Shown: in pieces, positions 46,811 to 58,142 of the stretch | How positions within the stretch are numbered: the first letter of the stretch is position 1 | How the letters are laid out: every line of letters begins with the position of its first letter | The notes under the pieces: generated by a model | Told to the model about the DNA's origin: nothing | What the model saw: only the letters and a program-made list of their open reading frames with translations | Databases searched by the model: none | Made by a program: the position numbers and the translations under genes | Assembly: GCA_943735955.1 (NCBI GenBank) | Contig: OX030970.1 | Span: 1,105,184 to 1,169,183 of the forward strand | DNA length: 64,000 nt | Source: Piscicola geometra | Taxonomy: Eukaryota; Annelida; Clitellata; Hirudinida; Piscicolidae | Reading direction: 5' to 3'

Positions 46811-48842
46811 TTGTGTTTGTGGGTGTGTGTGTGTGTGTTTGTGGGTGTGTGTGTGTGTGTTTGTGGGTGTGTGTGTGTGTGTTTGTGGGTGTGTGTGTGT
46901 GTGTTTGTGGGTGTGTGTGTGTGTGTGTTTGTGAGTATGTGTGTGTGTGTTTGTGAGTGTGTGTGTGTGTGTGTTTGTGGGTGTGTGTGTGTGTGTTTGT
47001 GAGTATGTGTGTGTGTGTTTTAGCGTATGTGTCTGTTTGACTATTCATTCAAGCGAACTGCTTGACACACTTGAGTGATTTTAAAATAATAATAATAATA
47101 ATAACCATTTAATGCTGAAATAGGTCATTTTAGTGTGCCATTATATACATACATTCCTCTCTACACATATACACAGTGTTTATTATACACACACACACAC
47201 AAACACATAAACACACACAAAAACATACCCCCACTCTACCCCACCAAAGGTCGCGAAGAGGGTCAACTATGGTACCCGCGCAAGGTGGCGGTCATAAGGA
47301 TGTCGGGTCGTTATGTGGTTTGCGACCGCGGCAATGAGAGGTCGAGGATGCAATTATTCACGAGGAATGGCCAGTTCATCAAGAAGATCGCCATTCGCTA
47401 CATCGATATTGTCGCTGGTCTCGCCATCACTAGCCAAGGTGTGTTGCAAGTGGTCTGGGGGTAGTGTTGTGGCGTTGGGGTGTAGGTGTAGAGGAGTTTG
47501 TGGGTTGATGGGTGGTTGATGGGGTAAGGGTTGTGGCTGAAGTAATAGATGGAGTTTTGGGGGTGGTTTAGTTCACTCGGGATGGTTATTCTACTATCAA
47601 CCAGTCACATTATGCCGCTATATCAACTAACCAACCCACCATCAACCAATCCACTCTCCCCTCCCTCACCCCCCTACTACCAACCAAGCCATTCTCCCCC
47701 CACCCCTTACCACCAACCAACCCACCCCCTACCACCAACCAACCCACCCCCCCCCCCCTCCCCCACCTCCTACCACCAACCAAGCCACCCACCCCCTACC
47801 ACCAACCAACCCACCCCCCCCCCCCCCCCTCTCCCCACCCCCTACCACAGGCCACATAGTGGCGGTCGACAGCGTCTCACCGACGGTGTTTTGCATCTCG
47901 GAGATGGGTGAGCTGATAAAGTGGTTCGACTGCAGCGACTACATGCGGGAGCCGTCGGACATCGCCGTCAGTGGCAAGGACTACTACGTGTGTGACTTCA
48001 AGGTTGGTTGCTGGTTGTTGTTTTTGGGGGTGTGGTGTGGTTTTAGGGAGGGGTTGGTTGGTTGGTTGTATAGAGGGTTTGTATTAGGGGATTGGCCATC
48101 ACTAATACACAACCCACACCACCGCTGCACTACTACACCATCTCCACACCACACACCACAACCCAAACAACCACACAACCAACCCAAACAACCACACAAC
48201 CAACCCAAACAACCACACAACCAACCCAAACAACCACACAACCAACCCAAACAACCACACAACCAACCCAAACAACCACACAACCAACCCAAACAACCAC
48301 ACAACCAACCCAAACAACCACACAACCAACCCAAACAACCACACAACCACCCCAAACAACCACACAACCAACCCAAACAACCACACAACCAACCCAAACA
48401 ACCACACAACCAACCCAAACAACCACACAACCAACCCAAACAACCACACAACCAACCCAAACAACCACACAACCAACCCAAACAACCACACAACCAACCC
48501 AAACAACCACACAACCAACAACAACGACGACAGGGCCACTGCGTCGTCGTCTTCAACGAAGAGGGCCACTTCCTGCACCGCATCGGCTGCGAAAGCATCA
48601 CCAACTACCCGAACGGCATCGACATCAGCGACGCCGGCGACGTCCTGATCGGCGACAGCCACGGCAACCGCTTCCACGTGGCGGTCTTCCAGCGCGACGG
48701 CTCGTTGATCGGTGAGTTCGAGTGCCCGTACGTGAAGGTGAGTCGCTGCTGCGGCCTCAAGATCACCAGCGAGGGCTACATCGTCACCCTCGCCAAGAAT
48801 AACCAACATGTCCTCGTCCTCAACACCCTCTATATCGCCTAG
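42054..48842 (+). CDS. TRIM-NHL protein, brat/mei-P26-like
   Basis: Probable RNA-binding post-transcriptional repressor and RING ubiquitin ligase. Exons: 42054-42515, 42599-42703, 43674-43934, 44219-45089, 45250-45387, 45620-45784, 46001-46094, 46399-46513, 46711-46756, 47250-47438, 47851-48002, 48534-48842. They sum to 2907 nt, 968 aa. A C3HC4 RING is complete (Cys38, 41, 53, His55, Cys58, 61, 76, 79). B-box 1 has Cys116/119, Cys129/132, Cys137/140, His144, His153. B-box 2 spans exons 2-3, then a coiled coil and a Ser/Asn-rich linker with a polyglycine run in exon 6. NHL repeats occupy about residues 702-968 ([38 protein letters not shown]-like [19 protein letters not shown]). An intact RING fits mei-P26 or nematode NCL-1 better than Drosophila Brat, which lacks it. 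I cannot tell orthology within the family, so no symbol is given. Exons 3-4 and 10-12 are much richer in G+C and CpG than exons 1-2. Confidence 0.9.
42761..42900 (+). repeat. 70-bp tandem duplication with a 3' splice-site-like motif
   Basis: Two perfect 70-bp copies plus a partial third inside TRIM-NHL intron 2. Each full copy contains ATATATATTTTTCAG followed by AATTTATTTAGTGC, a good-looking acceptor not at the expected exon. The next exon starts only at 43674. Confidence 0.93.
43935..44050 (+). repeat. 23-bp repeat duplicating the TRIM-NHL exon 3 donor
   Basis: After the true junction AGGAGG|GTATGTGGGT the sequence AGRAGG|GTATGTGGGT recurs about four more times at 23-24 bp spacing, each a strong 5' splice-site match. 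Confidence 0.92.
45867..45992. repeat. (CTA)n trinucleotide repeat
   Basis: CTA/TAC repeat in TRIM-NHL intron 6, ending at the CACACAG acceptor of the 46001-46094 exon. Confidence 0.95.
46095..46240. repeat. (GT)n starting at the exon 7 donor
   Basis: The donor GTGTGTGTTTGCG continues straight into a GT-rich tract with TTT interruptions. Confidence 0.94.
46757..47032. repeat. (GT)n starting at the exon 9 donor
   Basis: A 275-bp GT-rich compound repeat with TTTGTGGGTG interruptions, beginning at the first base of the intron after the 46-bp exon 9. Confidence 0.95.
48160..48522. repeat. 21-bp CCCAAACAACCACACAACCAA array
   Basis: About 17 near-perfect copies of a 21-bp unit in TRIM-NHL intron 11. 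Because the unit is a multiple of three and stop-free, it reads as Gln-Pro-Lys-Gln-Pro-His-Asn repeats in the frame of the flanking exons. Confidence 0.97.
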
Positions 48843-49028
48843 TTTTGGCCCTTTGTGTGTGTGTCTTTGTGTGTCTGTTAGGTTGTGTGTCTTTGTGTGT
48901 CTGTTTGGTTGTGTGTCTGTCTCTTGCTTGGTGTGTCTCTGTGTGTGGTGCTCTTTGTTTTTTCTGGTGTTTCTTTCTATCGCTTGATATCTTTCTTGGT
49001 GTACTTCTCAATATCTGTAACTTTCTTT

Positions 49029-49071
<43 letters not shown>

Positions 49072-49307
49072 TTGTGGCTCTTCTGCTATTTCTTCATTTG
49101 TATTATTCTCACTGGTTATGCTTATCTGTTTGCTTGGTTGCGTCTCTAAGTTCTACTCTGTCTCTGTCTGCACTGCTATAATGTGTTTTTCTCGACCCAG
49201 CCACCTTCACTCCCCCTCACCACCACTCGTCCCTTCACTTTCAAATGTATTCTTTCTTAAACTTACTGATACTAATACCACTGATGATAATGATGTTGAT
49301 GGGGATT

Positions 49308-49342
<35 letters not shown>

Positions 49343-50203
49343 ATAACAATGATAATATGGAGTGTTGCATCAGATCATTTATTATTCAACGTTATTTTAA
49401 ATTCACACATACACAAACATATACACACATACATACGAAAACACACACACAAACATATATACACATCCATAAGAAAACACACACACACACAAACATATAC
49501 ACACATCCATACGACAACACACACACACACACAAAGAGAAACACAGCGGCAGCAACTTTGTTAGCGAGGTGATTTGGTTTTGCAGGCGACTAATCTGAAG
49601 AGATATTCCGATTTTTTGGCGCCACACACACACATACACATGTGCGTCCACGTGCATATGTGTATGTATGTGTGTGTACGTGCACAGATGCGGTGTTTAG
49701 TATTATCATTTATAACATATTAACACGCGCGTTTTAGGCGTTTTGGTGGTCCTCTTGTTTTGGCGGGACGTCCATTATCGCCCTCTACTCCTATTTAACT
49801 AAACCATTCGTCAAACTCAATTTCCATTCTATGTTTATATTTATGTATGTGTGCGTATATATTTGAGTATATATATAAACCTATTTAAGTATCTAAAAAT
49901 TCTTTCAGTTTTTTTGTCTTTTATACACTCTTGTGTGTTGATTATACAAAACATATACAAAAAAGAAAACATACATACGCACACGTGTGTGTGTGTTGAT
50001 TATACAAACACGCGCGAATATATGAAGGGGAACTTATTGTATTGGTAGATGTAGGCTTCTTCTATGTATGTGTGTTTATGTGTGTATGTTTGTTTGTGTG
50101 TATGTTTTGATTATTGTGGATGGTAGTTAAGTTGATAACCTGTGCAATTTTCCCGCTTATTATATTATATATATTTTTAGTTTTTGGCAGAAAAAAAACT
50201 TTT

Positions 50204-50209
50204 AATAAA
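50204..50209 (+). promoter_or_regulatory. Possible TRIM-NHL polyadenylation signal
   Basis: AATAAA 1.36 kb after the stop codon and the first I noticed downstream. It implies a long 3' UTR, which is common for this gene family but unproven here. Confidence 0.25.
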
Positions 50210-50979
50210 ACCGAAAAAAATATATTTAAGATTCTATATATATATTGATATATACCCAGTAAGTGCTTCCATAATTTTTTGTTTAATTTACTTTTTGCTT
50301 TTTTTGTTCAAGAAAATTTTCACCGAAAAAAAACAAAAAAAAATAAATTTTTAGTTAAGAAGTTCAAGATGTTTTTCGTATTTATCGTTTTTATCGTTTT
50401 TCCATTCTCCATTATTTTCCACACATTATTCGGCATTTCGGAAATGGATAGACGTCGCAGGGGATTTTGTATACCTTTTCTTTCATATTTACAAACCAAA
50501 AACACACTTTATAATATACACACACACACAGACACACACACACACATACCCATATACACATAAACACACATACCCATATACACAAACACACATACAAAAT
50601 ATACACACAAACACGCACACACAAATATACACTTAGGGAGATATTTCTTGTATGCACATGCGTTTATGTGGTATGATAATCCAGCGTGACCATATCATCT
50701 AGCGCTTAATTTCATTAAATATATAATTTGTTATCTTTTAAATAGATATTTTATCTAGTTTAAATAATATATACAATACATATTTTAATAAATAATTTTA
50801 ACATAACAAAATTCTATATTTATTCTTAAATAACCAAATATTGGTGGTGGCTTGCAGACTTCTTAGGGATGTGTGTACGCGCGTCGACCTTTCAACAAAC
50901 ACACACCCTCTTTGACTTGCGTTAGTTTTTCGCCTATTTCAAAACAAGCATAATCTATCTATTTCATTCACACATGCAT

Positions 50980-51014
<35 letters not shown>

Positions 51015-51173
51015 CATTAACACACACACATACATTCATGCGCTCACAGACAAACAAACAACAACACACACATACACAAATACACACATACATACAATAA
51101 TTTAGACAAGTACATTTATACAAGCTTTGGCATTTATGTGTGTTTTAAATTGGTAAAATTGAGGTTTTTCTAT

Positions 51174-51660
51174 AAGAACACACTAACTTTCACACCCACA
51201 TGTACACACATACAAGTAGAACACACTAACTTTCACATCCACATGTACACCCATACAAGTAGAACACACTAACTTTCACACCCACATGTACACACATACA
51301 AGTAGAACACACTAACTTTCACACCCACATGTACACACATACAAATAGAACACACTAACTTTCACACCCACATGTACACACATACAAATAGAACACACTA
51401 ACTTTCACATCCACATGTACACACATACAAATAGAACACACTAACTTTCACACCCACATGTACACACATACAAATAGAACACACTAACTTTCACACCCAC
51501 ATGTACACACATACAAATAGAACACACTAACTTTCACACCCACATGTACACACATACAAATAGAACACACTAACTTTCACATCCACATGTACACACATAC
51601 AAATAGAACACACTTTCACATCCACATGTACACACATACAAATAGAACACACTAACTTTC
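51174..51660. repeat. 43-bp minisatellite, about 11 copies
   Basis: The unit begins AGAACACACTAACTTTCACA and ends CACACATACAAAT. Copies are nearly identical; one lacks six bases (AACTAA-type deletion) near 51606. Confidence 0.97.
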
Positions 51661-54009
51661 ACACATCCACACTGTAGTTCCATCACCTCTCAATGTTTAA
51701 GCTGCAGACAAAAAGATGATTATCAACACTCTTGCATACCCACGAAATATTACGGTATATACATACTATATATAATTATATATTCAAATACATATAATTA
51801 TGTATTCAAATACATATAATTATATATTCAAATATATATAATTATTTATTCATATATATTTTATATTATTAATCCACATGATTCCATTTTTTGCTTCTTT
51901 TCTTCGTTTATTCTTTTGCATTTTTTTCAAGAAAGTTTTTGTCCTTGACGGCGGTTCAGGAATTGATGGAATATTACGAATGCAAATAGGTTTTAATAAT
52001 ATATTTAAATTATAGTGATAATAATTTTATTATGATAAATACTAATTTAAATTTAAAAATAATGGTAGTAATAACAGGGATATATTTTTGTATAATTAAT
52101 TCGGTAAAACGATGCATTTGTATGTTGCGACTACTGAGTATTTACACTATCTTATTACCTTGAATTTTTCACTTCTCACTCGCACGTCTGTGCGCCATAT
52201 TGCTTCTACACACGTTCACACAGACATAAAGACAAACACACGTACACGTTCAGAGACACATACATACAAACATAGAGACAAACACACACATCCAAACAGC
52301 GACAGACACATACACACACAGAGACACCTACACACACACACTTGCATTACCGACGATTAGCATCTCCAACATTTAAAGTAATATTTTTTGTTTTCCATAC
52401 ACAGTTTGTATTTTTTATATTCGATACATGTATTTTTGTTGTTATTCATATATTATACATATACATTATATATTATTATTTTATTGTTCTAGACATATAC
52501 ACTATATATGCCGTTTTATTTGATTACATTTAGTATTACTCCTACAAATTTATTCGACTTATCATTCATACAACCGATTTTTTTTGTCTTGTTTTTCTTA
52601 ATACTAATAGTAATGATTGTTTTATTATTATTTATTTTATTATTATTTTTATTTAAAGGTTTTCTTCTAGTCTGAATAATAACTATATGAAAAGTTAGTT
52701 TTATCAAAATATTAATTTTCAAAACTAACTTCTTTTTATTATCTGAGTTCTTTCCTTAAAATATATTCTAAATGTCTTGATTTTTTTGAATTTATCTTTC
52801 CATACAATCGATTTCATCCCAAATTATCCCATTCAAACCATCCATACTCCATGCCATCATCATCCCAGCATCAGAGAGCTTTTCAAAGCAACCAGCATGA
52901 TAGAATAGTTATCCCAAAAAAACTCCAACCCTGAAAAACCTTCAGTGCTGCTATAAATAGTCATGATAAAAATAGCCTTTTGTGTGACGTCATGCGATGG
53001 TGCTACTACTATCAGCATCACCTTGGTAATGATGATGATGATAGTTTTGATAATGATGATGACAATAGTGATAATAATTTGGTTGTGATTAATATAGTTT
53101 AATACTAACTAAAGTGTTTCCAATCCTTTAAACATAGCTATCGTTATCATAACCTTCACAAGCACACATACACAGAAGTTCATACACACATACACAGAAA
53201 TACATGAAAATTCATACACACATACACAGAAATACATACACACATGCACATAAATACATAAAAACACACACAAATTGTTATTAAAGTTTTATTTCTCTAT
53301 TATTTTCCGTGCCTTATTTCAATTCTCAGTGGTAGTCTTATACAAATCTTTAATATACAAAAACAAACTTACACATACAAACACACATACAAACATACAT
53401 ACACAAACACACGCAAACACACATACATATATACGAATATACACATGCAAGTTCTGAGGTGTTTTTCTCTTGTATGTGGTTATTTACAAGCGCTTAGTGT
53501 TTTATGTGTGTGTGCATCTTCACATAGACATTTATCGAATTAGTTGTCTATGCTTTCCAAACCCTCACACAACCGTTCATGCCGTCTTTGCGATATTATT
53601 ACTTAATGCTTCTTCTTATGTGTATGTATGTGTTTGTATATGTGTGTCTTGTTTTTGTGTATGTTACTTTGTTATTCTGTTATATATGTGTCTGTTTGTG
53701 TGTATGTTACTTTTTTAGTATGTGTATTTTAGTATGTATGTTTTTTTGTTAGTATGTGTATTTTAGTATGTATGTTTGTTTGTTAGTATGTATGTTTGTT
53801 TGTTAGTATGTATGTATTTGTATTTGTGTTGGAGACATTGAAACAAAAGATGTTACATGTTATTTTCAACATTCAATTCCTTGTTATCGATAGTATTATA
53901 ATTGGTGATTTATGAATATTCATATAATATTTTAAATTTATATTTGTTAAATTAAAAATAATTATCAAATTTACGCCATTTCACCAGCACCCCATTCTAC
54001 CTGCACCCC

Positions 54010-54300
54010 TCTTTTTCCACCACCACTATCATCACAGTCCCTCCACCATCCCTCCACCACCATCACACACCACTATCATCACCACCCCTCCACCACCTCT
54101 CCACCACCATCACACACCACTATCATCACCACCCCTCCACCACTATCATCACCACCCCTCCACCACTATCATCACCACCCCTCCACCACCATCACACACC
54201 ACTGTCATCACCACCCCTCCACTACCATCACACACCACTATCATCACCACCCCTCCACCACCATCACACACCACTATCATCACCACCCCTCCTCCATCCT
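54010..54300. repeat. CCACCACTATCATCACCACC compound repeat
   Basis: Blocks of CACCCCTCCACCACCATCAC and ACACCACTATCATCACC in variable order, about eight copies. Confidence 0.92.
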
Positions 54301-55034
54301 TCCACCATCATTTCATTTTAATGTACTCTTTCCTTTGACATACACCCCACTTTCATGATTTATAAAATCCAAATATGACAATGTTTTCACAATATTTAAA
54401 ATATGAATTGCAAAAAAAGTCATTATCATCTTTGAATTCGATTTAAAATAGAAGGTAATTTTTCTCAAAACATACAAGTTTATTTTTCCAGTTTTTCTCA
54501 CTTTTTCAATTTGGTGCATTCTGAGTTTTTCAGGTTTTTTTTCTATATTTAAACCAAATAGCAATAAAAAAAGTTTTCCATTGAGATTTTTCTCTTGAAA
54601 TCTTAAAAAAAACGAAAATATATATATAGGTTTTTTTGTTTTTTCCCTATACTCCATTTTTTTCCAATCTTTTTTTAATAGTAATAAAATGACTAAGAAC
54701 ATTTATTCTCGCAAAACTACTTTGAAATTCTCATTGGAAGCAATAACTTATATTTTTTTTATGATTTTACGCTTTTGGTTTTTTACATTTTTTCTTTTTT
54801 CTTGCTGTATTGCTGTATCGCTAGTTAGATATATATAACAGTTATATGATTTTGCGGTTGTTAATTCAGGATTTTAATCATCACCGTCATTATCACCACA
54901 ACCTCGATCTTTATCACCACCACCAACATCATCATTAAACTCAATATCACTCCATCATCATCATCATCATCATCATCACCGCACTACTCACATTTTTCCC
55001 GCGTCATGGTGTTTGTATTCGCGTTTTTCATTTT

Positions 55035-55260
55035 CAAATATACAAAGTATACAAAATATACCAATATACAAAGTATACAAATATATAAAGTATACAAATA
55101 TATGAAGTATACAAATATGTGAAGTATACAAATATATGAAGTATACAAATATATGAAGTATACAAATATATGAAGTATACAAAATATTCAAATATACAAA
55201 GTATAAAAAGTATACAAATATATAAAGTATACAAATATACAAAATATATAAAAAATACAA
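55035..55260. repeat. 18-bp TATACAAATATATGAAG repeat
   Basis: AT-rich imperfect units of about 18 bp, about 12 copies. Confidence 0.9.
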
Positions 55261-55670
55261 ATATAGATGATGAGTGTGTAATGAGGCTAAATGTGATTCG
55301 AATACATATATTGAATTTAAATTTTAAATATTTGAACGAATTATTTTTTTAAGATTTTACCCTTTCATGATTACAATTATTTGTTATTCTAATTAAATTT
55401 AATTACGTTTTATATTTTTTTATTAATAAATATAAATTAGGATGGTCTTTCTATTACAGATTCATATATTTTATGCTATTTTTGAGGTTTGTTAGCTAAA
55501 TATTTTAATATATCATAATTATAATTAATCATTCAATGATAAATAATAATAATAAATTAATTAAACAAAACAAAACACCATTTAATTACATTATATTCTA
55601 CCAATTAGACTGTGTTATTTATTCGTTTGCTTGTTATATCACCACCTCCCAATGCTTTCATCTTTAGTAG

Positions 55671-55705
<35 letters not shown>

Positions 55706-55844
55706 CTTTCTTATACTCTCTCCTACTCTTTCCTTTTCCCACAATCCTTTGTTCACCATTGTATCTCTACATGCCTTTGTTGCTACACCTATCTTCCTTT
55801 GTTCGCCCTAGTTCATCTCTCTGTTACCTTGTCTCTGTAACCTT

Positions 55845-56010
55845 CTCTCTGTAACCTCGTCTCTGTTACTTTCTCTGTAACCTCGTCTCTGTTACCTTGT
55901 CTCTGTAACCTTGTTTCTGTAACCTTGTCTCTGTAACCTTGTCTCTGTAACCTTGTCTCTGTAACCTTGTCTCTGTAACCTTGTCTCTGTAACCTTGTCT
56001 CTGTAATCTT
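55845..56010. repeat. 14-bp CTCTGTAACCTTGT repeat
   Basis: About 12 copies, some with CGT or CTTT variants. The minus-strand reading is rich in Thr/Glu/Arg/Gln and is not coding. Confidence 0.95.
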
Positions 56011-56761
56011 TTCTGTACACTTTCCTATACACCTTCCCCATACATCCCACTCCATGCACTTCTTCTTATACACACCCTTTCACATGCTTTTTTATATATT
56101 CTTTTTGCTCATTAAACCTTATACTTAGCTCTTGCCCAGTTGTGCGCGTGTGTGTACGTGTGTGTGTGTGTATTTATCAGTGTATGTGTTTATGTCTGTG
56201 TGTGTGTTTATGTATGTGTGTCTGTGTGTGTGTATTTATGGGGTGTGTATAAATTCTATTACATAAATTCCTGGGTATATACTAAATGTATAAATACACA
56301 CACATTTCGCGTGTTGTGACTATATTATGGTTTAAAAGATTTTTTTCAAAAATTAAAAATAATACAATCAATATTAATTTAATTATTTAATTAGTTGTTT
56401 AAGATTTAAATTATAAATTAATAATAATAATAATAACCTATAAGAATAATACTATAACATAATAATACTATTGGGATGGTTAGCGTTACCTTTAACATCT
56501 ATGAACCTCCGTTTGTAGCTAGTACATACATTATTTTGTTTGAATGCATTTTGCGTCCGTTAAGTCCCTTAAAAAGTCCGTTATGTCTCCATTTGTGTAA
56601 AAAACTATTGTATTCGGGGTGTTGCGACTTGGTTTTCAATGAGGTTTCATGTACGTGCATACATTATATATGTGTGTGTTTTCCAATATTTTTATACCAT
56701 ATATACAACAAGCATATACAAATACAAACTCGTAAAAACCAAACTAAACCAACATAACAAC

Positions 56762-56850
56762 ACACATACATGAATACATACATACATACATACATACATA
56801 CATACATACATACATACATACAAACAAACATACATACATACATACATACA

Positions 56851-56880
<30 letters not shown>
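56762..56880. repeat. (CATA)n tetranucleotide repeat
   Basis: About 30 ACAT/CATA units with one AACA interruption. Confidence 0.97.
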
Positions 56881-56881
<1 letters not shown>

Positions 56882-57080
56882 TGGTGGATAGAAACTTATG
56901 CTTTTACTAACCCATTGAATTTGATAGACTATTTTCATATTAATTTACTCGTGTGCTTTTAAAATCTTCAATGTCATTGAAGGTAACCATTTTAATAGTT
57001 AACGAAAAATTCAAATTATATTTTAATGATTGTTTTTCATATTTCTATCTTATTCGATATTTTCTTCCCAAATATATCAT

Positions 57081-57083
<3 letters not shown>

Positions 57084-57145
<62 letters not shown>
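57084..57145. repeat. (CA)n microsatellite
   Basis: About 30 perfect CA dinucleotides. Confidence 0.97.
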
Positions 57146-57147
<2 letters not shown>

Positions 57148-58056
57148 ACGATTCTTTGGTGGCTTTGTTGCTATATCACACCATAAAAACAGCTATTTCT
57201 GATTCTATCACCTCTTCATGTATCGCTTAATCTAGGCCTATTCGCTTTTTATTAGATTAATCCGATTCATTTTTAAATATTCTTTTCAATTTATATACAC
57301 AAACCATTACTATTTTGTATATTTGGCTCTATATACATAGTTTTATGTATGTATATGTTGATACAAACTTCAAAAACTCGATTATATTGCATTAACAAAG
57401 CACTAGCCTGTCTTTTAGGCTGTTAGCTATCTAGTGGTTACTAATTTGTAATTAAGCATTTTAACCAATTATAATTAAACGATTAACTAATTCACCTTGT
57501 TAACCCTGTTATAATGACCTGATTAATCAATTTATAATGATCTGATTAAGCTATTAAAATAATTAAGTGACCTAATTAAGTAAAATAAATCGATTTCATA
57601 GCCATTGACGTTTTAATCAAAATGTAATGTTTTATTACCATGATGATGATGATGGTGTGGTGATGATGATGTGGGTACTGATGATGATGGTATGGGTAAT
57701 GATGATGATGATGTGGGTAATGATGATGATTTTATTCACCGTTTCTTCTAATTGGGCTGGTGATTGATTGGGCGTGTGAGAGAAAGGTCAAGATGAATCG
57801 AATTGATGCGATTCCCTTCTTATTTTATGTACGTTTTGCCACTGAAAGGCGTTTTTGCGTTAATATTGGAAGTTTTCCTTTTATTTGAAATAAAGTTTGA
57901 ATTTTAGTTAGTTTTTAAGGAATTATTAAGAATTAAAATAAATGATTGATTATTAAATATAATATTTTTTAATTATGTAGAATTAAATTAAGTTATTAAT
58001 ATTCAAATATAATATTTGAGAATATAAATTAAAATAGAACTTAATTCATCATTATT

Positions 58057-58062
58057 TTTATT
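58057..58062 (-). promoter_or_regulatory. Candidate polyadenylation signal, PALB2-like gene
   Basis: AATAAA on the minus strand, about 80 nt downstream of the stop codon at 58143-58145. Confidence 0.45.
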
Positions 58063-58142
58063 CTCAACATCTTAAAGATGATTAAAAGTTATAAATGCCA
58101 ATAAAAACAATAAATAAGTAGAAAAGTGAAAATAATGTATTT

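Larger units (their letters stand above)
48843..58142. other. 9.3-kb gene-poor spacer (TRIM-NHL 3' side)
   Basis: AT-rich sequence with many short repeats and no supportable coding exon. The first kilobase or more is probably the TRIM-NHL 3' UTR; the first AATAAA I found is at 50204-50209. Contents in order: a CT tract (49035-49072), a GAT tract (49310-49342), CA/CATA tracts (49405-49700, 50515-50640, 50980-51110), a 43-bp array (51174-51660), another CA-rich patch (53150-53440), TAGTATGTATG repeats (53715-53825), ATCACCACCCCTCCACCACC repeats (54010-54300), ATACAAAGT-type repeats (55035-55260), a 14-bp array (55845-56010), (CATA)n (56762-56880), (CA)n (57084-57145) and GATGAT repeats (57640-57730). 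I saw no tRNA or rRNA. Confidence 0.7.

Noticed and set aside
47859..48842. Single 327-codon gene with a Gln-Pro-Lys-Gln-Pro-His-Asn core
   Set aside because: Both ends are NHL exons of the TRIM-NHL gene; the core is intronic repeat that happens to stay in frame. Kept as an intron-retention finding.
51174..51660. CRISPR-like array
   Set aside because: The units are contiguous direct repeats with no unique spacers, in a eukaryotic spacer; it is a minisatellite. The same applies to 6458-7765.
54313..54702. 129-codon minus-strand frame rich in Lys, Phe and Leu
   Set aside because: AT-rich spacer composition, no recognised domain, no splice or promoter context; expected by chance at this base composition.
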